21,082 nucleotides of DNA from Anaerolineae bacterium. Lineage in GTDB: Bacteria > Chloroflexota > Anaerolineae > 4572-78 > NAK82. The DNA is taken from assembly GCA_030598425.1 (NCBI GenBank), contig JAUVPY010000002.1:1-21082 (forward strand), written 5' to 3'. Below, one piece after another: positions 7,327 to 15,326 of the stretch. Within the stretch, counting starts at the first letter, position 1, and each line of letters starts with the position of its first letter. Position numbers and translations under genes: made by a program. Below the pieces are notes generated by a model. The model made no database searches. It had not been told where the DNA came from and saw only the letters and a program-made list of their open reading frames with translations.

Positions 7327-8984
7327 TCTATGTTTCCGCTTTCTGGCCAGGGATGCTCCTCAGGGGCGAGTAGACGGGTTGGGGCGAAGTACTGAGCCGG
7401 GTAATCATCTGGCCCGTCCAAGCCCAGGATCTGTTGAACCACGTGCCGGGCACCGTTGAAAGACACCGCGGTGCCCGATCCGCACATTCCCCCGATAATG
7501 TACTGGCATTTGCCGTCCAGCAGACCGACAACCGGGAATTCGTCTGCGGTGAAGCCAGCCGTAGAACCCCACTCGTGTGTCACGTGAAGTGAACTACGTC
7601 CAAAATAATTATGCAACTCGCCGATGAGGAAATTGGTGATGAAACGCGACGGCCGATTGCGCCCGGCTTCATGGTATGAGAGATGGGTTTCGTCAGAACC
7701 AAACAGCACGCCGGGCGGGTGAGGGATGCGGCCAAAGAAGCCGCGCTTACAACTGTAACCAATGTCTGGCTGCATCTTTGGCGGTCCGCCCCCGGCAAAA
7801 GCAGCCTGGGTCTGAACAGGTTCAATTAGGTTCCTGTACTGTTCGTGCAAAAGGCCCGTGAACGACTCGGTGGCATTGATCACGAAGCGGGCTTTTATCA
7901 TCCCGCGTGTGGTATGCACCTCGTAGTAATCTCCCGCATCCTCGACCCGCAGAACCCTGGTATTCGTAAAGAGGCTAACAAACGGTTGCTCAAGGGCAGT
8001 TTTGAGCAGAGACCAGACCCACTTGGCGGGGTGGAAGTGGGCTGCTCCTGTTGAAAAGCTGGCTGGACAATCCAGCTTTATCCCTCCTAAATTTAGAGCC
8101 TCAGCAGGCAGTATTATCTTCCGGTCATCAAACCCAGATCTCCAGTCAAGATGCAGTGATTCTTCCAGCGCCCCTTGATCTCTCTCGTCTGCTATCTGAA
8201 TCCAACCATTCCGCGCATAATCACAGTCATATCCTTCTGCGGCAATGGTCTTCTCAATAAGATCGGCATTCTTGTAGGCGCTTTTGGCGTAGGCCGCCGC
8301 AAACTGTGAGGCAAGCTTGTCGCGCTGCGCCGGTGTCAAGTCGGCTCGAGTGCGATCGAGATGTTTCCGCACAGTACCCTTCACCATTGCAAAATAGCGC
8401 CCCATGACTATCAGCCCTTCATTGCTGCCACTGGCGGCTGAGGCGGGATCATTCATGTCAAGGATCACCACGGTGTCTTTCCCATGCTTTGCCCAGTGGT
8501 AAGCACAAGCAGCCCCGGTGAAGCCAGCCCCGATCACCGCCACTTGAACCTCCTCGGGAAGCTTCGCGTCAGGCTGGGTAGACCAGGGATAGTTGGCAAA
8601 GGGATTACCTTCTGCCAGCCAAATAGGTACGCGCGAAATGGGCCTGGCAAAACTCACAGAGGACAGCGCGTTGGGGATAACGTAAAACACTTGGGGTAAG
8701 ACCCAGGCCATAAACCGTATCCATCGAAGCAAACCGCCATTATTGGGATACATCGCTTTCACAAAGGTGTTGGCTGCTCTGAAATCATGCGATTCCAGGC
8801 CGGCAATCAGACTGGCGGATGCGCAAAGATGTCCAGTTATGCTAGCAGATCTCACCTCCGTTGCACGCTTTGATTTCAGTCTTCGCCAGATTACCAGATA
8901 GCCAACAATGCTGGCTGCTAGACCAATTACAAACCCAATCTTCTGCTTTTTGCGTGTCGAGGCTTCTTGGTTCGTCTTATTCAT
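7323..8984 (-). CDS. Membrane-anchored FAD-dependent oxidoreductase (DAO family)
   Basis: 553 residues from ATG 8984. The frame stays open further upstream to 9221 but would run into the preceding gene, so the shorter start is chosen; its ribosome site is weak. A hydrophobic helix (about 16-33, ending in Arg-rich WRRLKSKR) and a second hydrophobic stretch (about 88-108) precede the DAO fold, which begins at VQVAVIGAGFTGAACAYHWA with GAGFTG at 152-157 and continues to VVILD. The second half has GFTADEFPVVG and GGMCGSGTAVSFNGARHVVQQILG, the usual FAD-closing region of glycine/D-amino-acid oxidase-like enzymes (PF01266). It probably oxidises an amine or amino acid at the membrane; substrate unknown. 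The roughly 145-residue N-terminal extension is unusual for the family. Confidence 0.8.
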   Translation of the reverse strand: MNKTNQEASTRKKQKIGFVIGLAASIVGYLVIWRRLKSKRATEVRSASITGHLCASASLIAGLESHDFRAANTFVKAMYPNNGGLLRWIRFMAWVLPQVFYVIPNALSSVSFARPISRVPIWLAEGNPFANYPWSTQPDAKLPEEVQVAVIGAGFTGAACAYHWAKHGKDTVVILDMNDPASAASGSNEGLIVMGRYFAMVKGTVRKHLDRTRADLTPAQRDKLASQFAAAYAKSAYKNADLIEKTIAAEGYDCDYARNGWIQIADERDQGALEESLHLDWRSGFDDRKIILPAEALNLGGIKLDCPASFSTGAAHFHPAKWVWSLLKTALEQPFVSLFTNTRVLRVEDAGDYYEVHTTRGMIKARFVINATESFTGLLHEQYRNLIEPVQTQAAFAGGGPPKMQPDIGYSCKRGFFGRIPHPPGVLFGSDETHLSYHEAGRNRPSRFITNFLIGELHNYFGRSSLHVTHEWGSTAGFTADEFPVVGLLDGKCQYIIGGMCGSGTAVSFNGARHVVQQILGLDGPDDYPAQYFAPTRLLAPEEHPWPESGNIE

Positions 8985-9066
8985 ACCGGTTCTTTGGATA
9001 AACGACGTATCCTGTAGCGCCCTTATGGAAGCATTCGAAACGCGACACTCTTCAAAGGGATTGGCA

Positions 9067-10206
9067 TTACTTCTGGTGCGCTTCCTTCCAGGCGGCCCAA
9101 ATCTCGTGGCCCTCTTCGAGGGAGTCCACCTGAAAGTACAATACGAGTCCCGATTCGTTCTTGAAACGTGGCACGAAGTAGTTTGCCCAGTCACGGAATG
9201 AGCCGTACTTCTGGCAAACATATTCTATGGCATCTTCACCGTAAAAAGACTCTATAGCTATCCGACCGCGCAGTTCATCCAGATGCTGCTCGTAGTACTC
9301 AAAGCCGAACTGCGAGCTAACGACCTTCACTTCCGAGACCGGGAGCAATGACGAGTAGATATGTTCAAAGCGAGAATGGGTAAGCGAACAGAAATGGATA
9401 TGGCCGCTTCCGCCACATTGTTGGTTGACTTGGACGAAGGCCGGAACGCAGAACTCTCGGATCATTGTGGGGGACAGATTCACCATCGAATCTTCCCCCA
9501 GCCTCAGACCAGCCCCCACAATGCCAAAATTAGTGACATATTCATCACGTAGCGGTGCGCCGACTATCTTGCGCAGCCTCAGTTGCACCTCAACTATCAA
9601 TCTGGCACACATAGAAATAAGACGATGGCAAAGATCCGGATAGTCCATCATCTCAATAAGGATTTCCGAACCACGCAACTGCATGGCGGTGGAGAACGGT
9701 CCCGCCCCATCGGGTGGTATAACGCGCACCCAGCGCGGTAGGTTCTCACGGTAGAAGCGAGCTATGTTCTCGACTTCCAACATAATCCCGAAGTTCAGAG
9801 AAGGGATTTTCAACTCGTTTATCTCGTGGATGTCGGATAGAACCGGGTATGCCTCTGGCCCGATATCCTGAAGCGTTGTCGAACCCTTTTCTGGCATTAG
9901 TAGCCGTGCGCCGAACATACTGGGAATCACAACGTTTCCTAGATGGTTGATCCCAACAGCAGGCATCAGGTCTGAGCCGACAGCCAGGGTATCTGCCAGT
10001 ACTCTCCTTTGAAATTCCAGGAATGGCTCAGGATTAAGCCATTGGGAGTAATCAATCCCATCCGTGTGGTTCGGGTTGACCACGTGAATCCCTAGTGGTA
10101 TCCGGCCTTGCGGCCTCCACGCAAATGCGTTCTGATGGAGGCGTGCCACCTTGGCAAAACGATCAGGCTCACTTAAATGATCAATATCGAGATCATCTGC
10201 GCTCAT
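9067..10206 (-). CDS. UroD-fold protein, divergent paralog
   Basis: 379 residues. Recognisable UroD/methyltransferase features are the SGHIHFCSLTHSRFEH segment (267-282), which supplies an HxC pair (H271, C273) where zinc-type members bind metal, LSPTMIREFCVPAFVQVNQQ (244-263), and EMMDYPDLCHRLISMCARL (185-203). The N-terminal part (residues 1-60) is divergent, with RIPLGIHVVNPNHTDG instead of the usual DRVPv motif. The C-terminus ends FQVDSLEEGHEIWAAWKEAHQK without the common P-xx-N motif. The start ATG at 10206 has AAGGGGA about 10 nt upstream, and the preceding SDR stops 15 nt away, so both are in one transcript. Enzymatic role unknown; it could act on the same intermediates as the neighbouring SDRs. 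Confidence 0.8.
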   Translation of the reverse strand: MSADDLDIDHLSEPDRFAKVARLHQNAFAWRPQGRIPLGIHVVNPNHTDGIDYSQWLNPEPFLEFQRRVLADTLAVGSDLMPAVGINHLGNVVIPSMFGARLLMPEKGSTTLQDIGPEAYPVLSDIHEINELKIPSLNFGIMLEVENIARFYRENLPRWVRVIPPDGAGPFSTAMQLRGSEILIEMMDYPDLCHRLISMCARLIVEVQLRLRKIVGAPLRDEYVTNFGIVGAGLRLGEDSMVNLSPTMIREFCVPAFVQVNQQCGGSGHIHFCSLTHSRFEHIYSSLLPVSEVKVVSSQFGFEYYEQHLDELRGRIAIESFYGEDAIEYVCQKYGSFRDWANYFVPRFKNESGLVLYFQVDSLEEGHEIWAAWKEAHQK

Positions 10207-10221
10207 TCTATCAGTATCCCC

Positions 10222-10998
10222 TTAGTGCATAACACTGCCGCCAGTAATGTTAATCGCCTGCCCCGTGATATATGTGGCATCATCGCTGGCCAGAAAAACA
10301 GCGGTATAAGCCACTTCTTCGGGGGTACATAACCGACCTATGGGAGTTTTTTCTTCCAGGTAGGACCGGACATCCTCCGGCCTGATATTCCGTTTGCGGG
10401 CATAGTCTTCTAGTTGCGCACCCCAAAGTGGAGTAAAGACCACACCAGGACACAGGGCATTGACCCGGATTCCCTGCCCGGCAAACTCTCGGGCCAATGA
10501 TTGAGTCAGGCCAATGACCCCGAATTTGCTCGCGCAATAGGCGGCATAGCGGCTGTTGCCCACCTTGCCAGATTGAGATGACATGTTCACGATCACGCCC
10601 CGCTTTCGGGGCAGCATGCGGCGGATGGCCGCCTGGCAGCCGACAAAAGTGCCCTTCAGATTTACTCTGATTATCAGATCCCATAGGTCACCGGTACAGT
10701 CAAGAAAGGGAACAACCCGGGAAATGCCGGCGTTGTTGACCCAGATGTCCAGTGGTCCCAATCGCTTCTCGATCTCATCAGCCGCGTCTTCCACCGCCGT
10801 ATGATCGGAAACTTCAAGACCCCATGAGAACGCTTGGCCCTCGGAGTCCCGGATTTCTGCAGCAATCTGCTCCGCTGCCTCCCGGCGCAGATCGGTGACC
10901 GCTACCAGAGCCCCTTCTCTGGCAAAGGCACGACAAATCTCAGCGCCGATACCGCTGCCACCACCGGTTACCACAGCCACTCTGTTCGCAAGTCTCAT
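10222..10998 (-). CDS. SDR-family NAD(P)-dependent dehydrogenase
   Basis: 258 residues from ATG 10998. A longer in-frame start at 11022 lies inside the upstream gene; the shorter one sits 1 nt after that gene's TGA and fits translational coupling. Classical SDR marks: TGGGSGIG (11-18), Asp36 in VTDLR after the second strand (indicates NAD preference), NNAG (88-91), and catalytic S141, Y154, K158 (YCASK). The C-terminal TGQAINITGGSVMH is typical. It resembles sorbitol-6-phosphate or sugar-alcohol dehydrogenases in general character, but SDR substrates cannot be read from sequence alone. It is paired with a second SDR directly upstream, suggesting two successive oxidation/reduction steps on one substrate. 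Confidence 0.87.
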   Translation of the reverse strand: MRLANRVAVVTGGGSGIGAEICRAFAREGALVAVTDLRREAAEQIAAEIRDSEGQAFSWGLEVSDHTAVEDAADEIEKRLGPLDIWVNNAGISRVVPFLDCTGDLWDLIIRVNLKGTFVGCQAAIRRMLPRKRGVIVNMSSQSGKVGNSRYAAYCASKFGVIGLTQSLAREFAGQGIRVNALCPGVVFTPLWGAQLEDYARKRNIRPEDVRSYLEEKTPIGRLCTPEEVAYTAVFLASDDATYITGQAINITGGSVMH

Positions 10999-10999
10999 G

Positions 11000-11761
11000 T
11001 CAATCCATCCGCTTTCCACCATTCACGGCTACGACCGCGCCCGTGATATACGAGGCATCATCGGAGGCCAGAAAGGTGACCATTGTGGCCACCTCGTCTG
11101 GATCGCCAAGCCTTCCCAATGGAATGAGTTGCCTCATCTTCTCGAGGGCCTCCGGTGTGTTATAGCGCTCGTGGATGCGCGTATAGATATCGCCAGGAGC
11201 GACCGCGTTCACAGTTATGTTGAATGGAGCCAGTTCCTTGGCCAGGGCGCGCGTCAAAGATTCCATACCACCCTTGCTCGCAACGTAATGGACGGCCCCA
11301 GGTCCTCCTCCGGTGCGAGCGGAGATCGAGCTTATGTTTATTATTCGTCCACGTTCTGCGGACTTCATGCCCGGAATACAATGCTTGGTGCAAAGAAACG
11401 GGCCCCTTAGATTCACTGCCATGACCTTGTCCCACAGATCTTCATCCATGACCTCCGTCGGAGCAGTCCTTATGATGTCACCTGCATTGTTGACCAGGAT
11501 AGTTATGGGATGGCCGAAGTGCGTTACAATCGATTCGACTGCGTCTTTGATTTCTTGGCTGTCGGATACGTCCACTTGCACTGGGAAAATATCCTTGCCT
11601 TGTTCCTTGAGCTTCTTTGCAAGAGATTCGGCAGCCGCACGGCTTGTGTTGTAGCAACAGGCAACATCCGCACCCTGCATAGCCAAACGCTCGACGATGG
11701 CCGCCCCGATGCCTGTGGCCCCGCCTGTTACCATAGCAATGTTGCCAGTAAGGTTAGCCAT
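11000..11761 (-). CDS. SDR-family dehydrogenase (FabG-like)
   Basis: 253-residue classical SDR: TGGATGIG (12-19), NNAG (91-94), catalytic S144, Y159 and K163 (YVASK), with the closing VVAVNGGKRMD. The second strand ends CCYNTS without an acidic residue, so NADP use is more likely than in the next gene. The ATG at 11761 has a strong ribosome site, GGAGGTGAT, about 5 nt upstream. It is the first gene after an 188 nt gap that holds an inverted repeat, so it may begin a sub-operon, though I found no convincing promoter there. FabG-like sequence does not imply fatty-acid synthesis here; sugar or sugar-acid oxidoreduction is more likely from context. Confidence 0.87.
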   Translation of the reverse strand: MANLTGNIAMVTGGATGIGAAIVERLAMQGADVACCYNTSRAAAESLAKKLKEQGKDIFPVQVDVSDSQEIKDAVESIVTHFGHPITILVNNAGDIIRTAPTEVMDEDLWDKVMAVNLRGPFLCTKHCIPGMKSAERGRIINISSISARTGGGPGAVHYVASKGGMESLTRALAKELAPFNITVNAVAPGDIYTRIHERYNTPEALEKMRQLIPLGRLGDPDEVATMVTFLASDDASYITGAVVAVNGGKRMD

Positions 11762-11855
11762 ATATCACCTCCAGATCGTTCGTCATTTAGGGAACCTGCC
11801 TGCCGGTCTAGACATTCTGACAATGTTGGACTTGCCGACCCGTTCAGAGTATCCA

Positions 11856-11940
11856 TTACTGATCCGAACATAACTATCTAAACTTCTTTGCGCCCCATAG
11901 AAGCCCGAATTTGTTTAGTTTCATATGTTCGGATCAGTAA
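11856..11940. repeat. 85 bp inverted-repeat element
   Basis: TTACTGATCCGAACATA at 11856-11872 is repeated as its exact reverse complement at 11924-11940: 17 bp arms with no mismatch. After a symmetric 5-nt unpaired stretch on each side, CTAAAC (11878-11883) pairs with GTTTAG (11913-11918). Neither side has a run of T, so it is not a standard terminator. It sits 9 bp beyond the stop of an amidohydrolase remnant and about 95 bp ahead of an SDR gene. It may be a small non-autonomous mobile element, a stable RNA hairpin in the operon transcript, or a large operator. CA flanks both ends, which could be chance or a 2 bp target duplication. Confidence 0.75.
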
Positions 11941-11949
11941 CACAGATAT

Positions 11950-12303
11950 CTAGCCGCATGGTAGATTCAAGAGTCTGACCGCGTTGTTGTAGAAGATATC
12001 CTCGATCTGCTCACGACTAAGTCCCTCCCGGAACATAGCTCTTCGCGCGGCCCGGAGGGTCTCGTACAACACAAACGTAGAACGAGAATCGCAATGAACG
12101 ATATTCATGTCCTCGATCGTCTCTTCAGTCAAAAGCGCCCAGGCAAAGCCAAATCCCACCATCTGCCCACGCACAAGGTCCGACGGAATGTCACCGCCAT
12201 ACAAAACGCGATCCAAGGGCACTTCGCTGAAAGCGATTTTGCTGGCTAAATAGCTTGATGGAGACTTCCGAAGTCTTAACCTTGCCTCACAACGGGAATT
12301 TCT
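11950..12303 (-). pseudogene. C-terminal remnant of an amidohydrolase (Amidohydro_2-like)
   Basis: About 100 codons resemble only the end of a TIM-barrel metal-dependent amidohydrolase (PF04909 type, usually 280-330 residues). PLDRVLYGGDIPSD carries the late barrel Asp expected as a metal/catalytic ligand, and the tail (RAARRAMFREGLSREQIEDI, then NNAVRLLNL) is the standard closing helix pair. The frame is open upstream only by running inside the 3' end of the UroD-fold gene, with no ribosome site or plausible start between 12304 and the homologous part. The N-terminal two-thirds with the HxH metal site are absent. I read it as a decayed or truncated gene joined directly behind the UroD-fold gene. 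Full-length relatives may act on lactones or aromatic/sugar acids. Confidence 0.65.
12262..12276 (-). other. Short perfect hairpin behind a UroD-fold gene
   Basis: AGACTTCCGAAGTCT is a perfect 7 bp-arm palindrome with one central base, 28 nt past the UroD-fold stop codon and at the edge of the amidohydrolase remnant. It could fold as a small hairpin with a UUCGG loop on the minus-strand transcript. No T-run follows, so it is at best an RNA-processing or stability hairpin. Confidence 0.3.
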
Positions 12304-12304
12304 G

Positions 12305-13504
12305 CTATGCGTACTTCTTCCATGCCTCAATCAGACTCAGGACCTTAGCCCAAGGCACACCGGAGTAAATGCCGGGGATGATGTGCATAATAAATCCACC
12401 GCCCGGAGCCATCAATTCTAGAGTCCCACGCACAGTTTGATCAATTTCCTCAGGAGAAGCATTGACCAGGAACAAATCGCCATTAATCCCCCCCATAAGC
12501 GTTTTGGTGGCCCCCAGTTTCTTCTTTAACAAGGCCATATCTTCCTGGCCTTGCACCGGGTCAATATCGCACAAGATGTCAATTCTCATCTTTTTATAGA
12601 TATCTACAAGCTGGGTCACCCCCTCGCTTTGCTGCTGCCGGAGCAATGCCCCCGCCTGATGAACCAGGTCCGCTTCCTGGTCCATTTTGGGCCGCAAGTA
12701 GTAGTCGAAATATTTCCGGCCCCAGAAGTCAGGGCTGTCATAGTAGCCAAAACGGGTCACGATGTCGATGTCCCCGATGTCGAGGACCATCTCCAGTGTC
12801 GCCAATTGCCATTCGTGGATGATCTGCAGGAACTCACCCACATATTCAGGGTTCTCTTCATACGTGAGCATAGTCTTGATGGCATCTGTGAGCCATACCA
12901 AGGCTGACCCGCAATAAGTGCGGCGGGCGATAAACACCACCTGGCGCTTCTGAGCTTCTTTCTTGGCGTAAAAGGCGTCTTCACGCCACTTGGCTAATCT
13001 CTCCCCGCCCATAGGCTGGAAGAGATAGCGCATCTTTGGTAAGTCCTCGGGTCCCTTGATCGGAAACTCAACGCTGCGTGAAGGGTTCACGTCTTCCAGC
13101 AGACCAACGCCGTCTATCAGGTTATCAGCAAATTGCCCAAGGGTTTTTCCGTTGATCTTGTTCCACTTGTACAGGTCGGGGGTTTCTTTGATCACATGCC
13201 GTAGCGGACCAGCCGGCGTTTCGTATTCTTTTCCCAGCAGCACTGTGTCGTTCTTCTCTTCGCGCCAGCTACGGACTTTAACGTCTGGATGAAAGGTCGG
13301 GTCGGGCAGCCACACCTCGATCATCGCATCGGCGCCGAGTGCCAGCAGCGCGTCGGTGCGTTCAAACTGGTCTTCCCAGGTAGCCGCCTGCGGGTCATAC
13401 TGAAAATAGAGGGGGTGGACATCAAGGTGCAAGGGTATATGATCGATCGGCTTATGGGCGCACGTGGCCAGAATTCGCTCTCGTGAGCTCATACCTGTCT
13501 TCAT
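12305..13504 (-). CDS. UroD-fold protein lacking the HxC metal motif
   Basis: 399 residues opening MKTGMSSRERILATCAHKPI and DHIPLHLDVHP, the UroD-like start with D-x-I/V-P. Later segments YYLRPKMDQEADLVHQAGAL, DILCDIDPVQGQEDMALLKK and GGINGDLFLVNASPEEIDQT match the C-terminal half of the barrel. Where zinc-type relatives have HxCG, this protein reads RQQQSEG, so that metal site seems lost. It ends HIIPGIYSGVPWAKVLSLIE, where others have the terminal VPxEN motif. Start ATG 13504 has GGAGAAA about 9 nt upstream and lies 1 nt past the TGA of the aminotransferase gene, so the pair is translationally coupled. Function unknown. Confidence 0.82.
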   Translation of the reverse strand: MKTGMSSRERILATCAHKPIDHIPLHLDVHPLYFQYDPQAATWEDQFERTDALLALGADAMIEVWLPDPTFHPDVKVRSWREEKNDTVLLGKEYETPAGPLRHVIKETPDLYKWNKINGKTLGQFADNLIDGVGLLEDVNPSRSVEFPIKGPEDLPKMRYLFQPMGGERLAKWREDAFYAKKEAQKRQVVFIARRTYCGSALVWLTDAIKTMLTYEENPEYVGEFLQIIHEWQLATLEMVLDIGDIDIVTRFGYYDSPDFWGRKYFDYYLRPKMDQEADLVHQAGALLRQQQSEGVTQLVDIYKKMRIDILCDIDPVQGQEDMALLKKKLGATKTLMGGINGDLFLVNASPEEIDQTVRGTLELMAPGGGFIMHIIPGIYSGVPWAKVLSLIEAWKKYA

Positions 13505-13505
13505 A

Positions 13506-14876
13506 TCAGCTTTCTCCTATGCACTCGGCCAAAGCTTGTTCGATCACTTCAATCCCTTCCAGAAGCGCTTCCTCCGTAATGCACAGAGGAGGCGCGATTT
13601 TCAGCGTGCCACGCGCCCCGGTTGGCAGCATCAAAAGGCCAAGCTCCATACACCGCGTTATGACAGATTGCGCCACGTTCGGGTTTAGTTGCCGCGTGAC
13701 AGGGTCCAATATATACACACCCCAGGCCAACCCCTTGCCATTGTGGCCCCCCGCATAGCCGGGGAAACGCTCGCGGAGATCCTCCAAAGACCGCTGCATC
13801 ACCGGTTCCAGTGCAGCGGCATTCGCTAGCAGCCCATCTTCCTGAATGGTGTTGATATTGGCTATCGTTGCGGCACAACACAAGGGGTTTCCTGTGTGGG
13901 TGCTGCTCATCTCGCCATGTTCAGGTAAATCGAGAATCGCAGATCGTCCAGCCACGGCTGACATGGGCAAAGAGGAGGTTATGCCTTTGCCCAAGCAGAT
14001 CAGGTCCGCTTCAACCCCATAATGCTCGAACCCAAACCATCTGCCCGTCCGGCCAAAGGCTGCTTGTTCCTCGTCGAAAATAAGCAGAGCCTTGTGCTTG
14101 TTTGCCCACTCACGTAGTGCATGGGCATAGTCTGGAGGCATGAAGGCAACAGTGGGACCTTGAAATGTTTCGGTTATAACGCCGGCAAAAAGGTCATCCT
14201 GGACACCTTGTTCTCGAAGTTGTTCCAGCGATCGTTCCAGGCATTCTGCGCCACAGTTTTCGTACTTCGGCTTGCCCCAGGGGCAGAACGCACATTCTGG
14301 AAACGGGATATGATGGAAGCCACCTGGCTTTTCGCCCATCCACTCTTGCTGATCCAGGAACCCTCCCACCGTCTGAGCCGCCATCGTCCGGCCGTGGAAA
14401 GAATTGTAATAGGAGAGAATGTGGATCTTGCCGGGCGCGATCGTTTGCCCATGCATCCGGCTAAGCTTTAGAGCTGCCTCAACGGCTTCCGTCCCGGTAC
14501 TTAGCAAGAAAACTTTGTCAAGATATGGGGGCAGGATTTCTATAATGGCCTTGACGGTCTTAAGTCGAATCTCAGTGGGGTTGCAATAACTATAAAACAG
14601 ATGAGTGTCAAGCTGGTCCCGAATAGCCTGGGCAATCTTTGGATGGGAGTGGCCGGCGTTGGTCAGTATTATGGCCGAAGTAAAATCAAGCCACTGGTTG
14701 CCATGCCCGTCCCAAACCTGGAATCCTTCTGCCTTATTCCAGACCACCGATGAAAAACCAGCCATCGAGCGGGGTTCCAGCTTGCTTAATTCGTCAATCA
14801 CGGCCTGAGAGGCAGGGTGGGGGATTTCCGAGACCATGCGGCGATGCTTTGTTTCAATTTTTGCTACGTCACCCAT
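13506..14876 (-). CDS. Class III PLP-dependent aminotransferase
   Basis: 456 residues from ATG 14876, which has GGGAG 6-7 nt upstream and overlaps the end of the VOC gene by 8 nt; a longer frame to 14942 is not preferred. Fold-type I class III marks: STGTEAVEAALKL (126-138), YNSFHGRT (157-164), FDEEQAAFGRTG (267-278, usual form DEVQTGFGRTG), and GKGI with Schiff-base lysine K297. A Cys-rich insert ECAFCPWGKPKYENC (194-208) plus C212 resembles one known in some 4-aminobutyrate-like aminotransferases. The enzyme moves an omega- or alpha-amino group to a keto acid. Candidates are a GABA/beta-alanine-like amine or an amino-sugar derivative. Coupling with VOC, alcohol dehydrogenase and a UroD-fold protein makes a dedicated catabolic step likely. 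Confidence 0.87.
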   Translation of the reverse strand: MGDVAKIETKHRRMVSEIPHPASQAVIDELSKLEPRSMAGFSSVVWNKAEGFQVWDGHGNQWLDFTSAIILTNAGHSHPKIAQAIRDQLDTHLFYSYCNPTEIRLKTVKAIIEILPPYLDKVFLLSTGTEAVEAALKLSRMHGQTIAPGKIHILSYYNSFHGRTMAAQTVGGFLDQQEWMGEKPGGFHHIPFPECAFCPWGKPKYENCGAECLERSLEQLREQGVQDDLFAGVITETFQGPTVAFMPPDYAHALREWANKHKALLIFDEEQAAFGRTGRWFGFEHYGVEADLICLGKGITSSLPMSAVAGRSAILDLPEHGEMSSTHTGNPLCCAATIANINTIQEDGLLANAAALEPVMQRSLEDLRERFPGYAGGHNGKGLAWGVYILDPVTRQLNPNVAQSVITRCMELGLLMLPTGARGTLKIAPPLCITEEALLEGIEVIEQALAECIGES

Positions 14877-15324
14877 TGTTTGCTCCCGTGAGACCCGATA
14901 TTTGAACGATTTCCAGTAGATTCCCCTCAGGGTCACGTGCAAAAAAGAGCCTAGCTTTTCCGTCCGGCGCGTAGACAGGATCGCTCAATACCTCACAACC
15001 ATTGTCACGCAGGACCCGCCACGATTCCTCCACGTCAGCCACGGTAAAGGCAATATGACGAATGCCTCTATCGCACATCCTATTTCGTTCCGGAGGAGGA
15101 GTTGGGTGCGCCTCATCTTTGAGAAGCTCGATCATCGAGCCATCAGGCGCGGTCAGCTTAATCATATGTAGATTTACGCCGTTCAGGTTTTGGACGGTGT
15201 CGATAAACTCGCCTGTCTCCCAGAAGTCTATCGCCACCTCCAACCCCATAAGATCTCGCCAGAAGTGCAGGCACTTTTCCAGATCCTGCACCACGATGCC
15301 GATATGTCTGGTGTTGAGTATCAT
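14869..15324 (-). CDS. VOC-superfamily (glyoxalase/dioxygenase-fold) protein
   Basis: 151 residues forming two beta-alpha-beta-beta-beta repeats of the vicinal oxygen chelate fold. The metal ligands fall in the expected spots: H7 (TRHIGIVV), E66 (SMIELL), H90 (IRHIAFTV) and E138 (NLLEIVQ). Such proteins isomerise, epimerise, or open substrates at a metal bound by vicinal oxygens (glyoxalase I, methylmalonyl-CoA epimerase, extradiol dioxygenase types). The H/E/H/E set fits the glyoxalase/epimerase branch better than the dioxygenase branch, which typically uses two His and one Glu. The start ATG 15324 has AAGGAG 6 nt upstream and follows the dehydrogenase stop by 2 nt; its end overlaps the aminotransferase. 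It probably handles a reactive keto or aldehyde intermediate. Confidence 0.8.
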   Translation of the reverse strand: MILNTRHIGIVVQDLEKCLHFWRDLMGLEVAIDFWETGEFIDTVQNLNGVNLHMIKLTAPDGSMIELLKDEAHPTPPPERNRMCDRGIRHIAFTVADVEESWRVLRDNGCEVLSDPVYAPDGKARLFFARDPEGNLLEIVQISGLTGANNG

Positions 15325-15326
15325 GC

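Noticed and set aside
8044..8083. Stem-loop AAGCTGG...CCAGCTT within the FAD oxidoreductase gene
   Set aside because: Only 7 bp, inside coding sequence with no T-tract; likely a by-product of codon content.
8985..9221. N-terminal extension of the FAD oxidoreductase back to 9221
   Set aside because: These codons overlap the preceding UroD-fold gene in another frame and look random; the ATG at 8984 lies just before the first protein-like segment.
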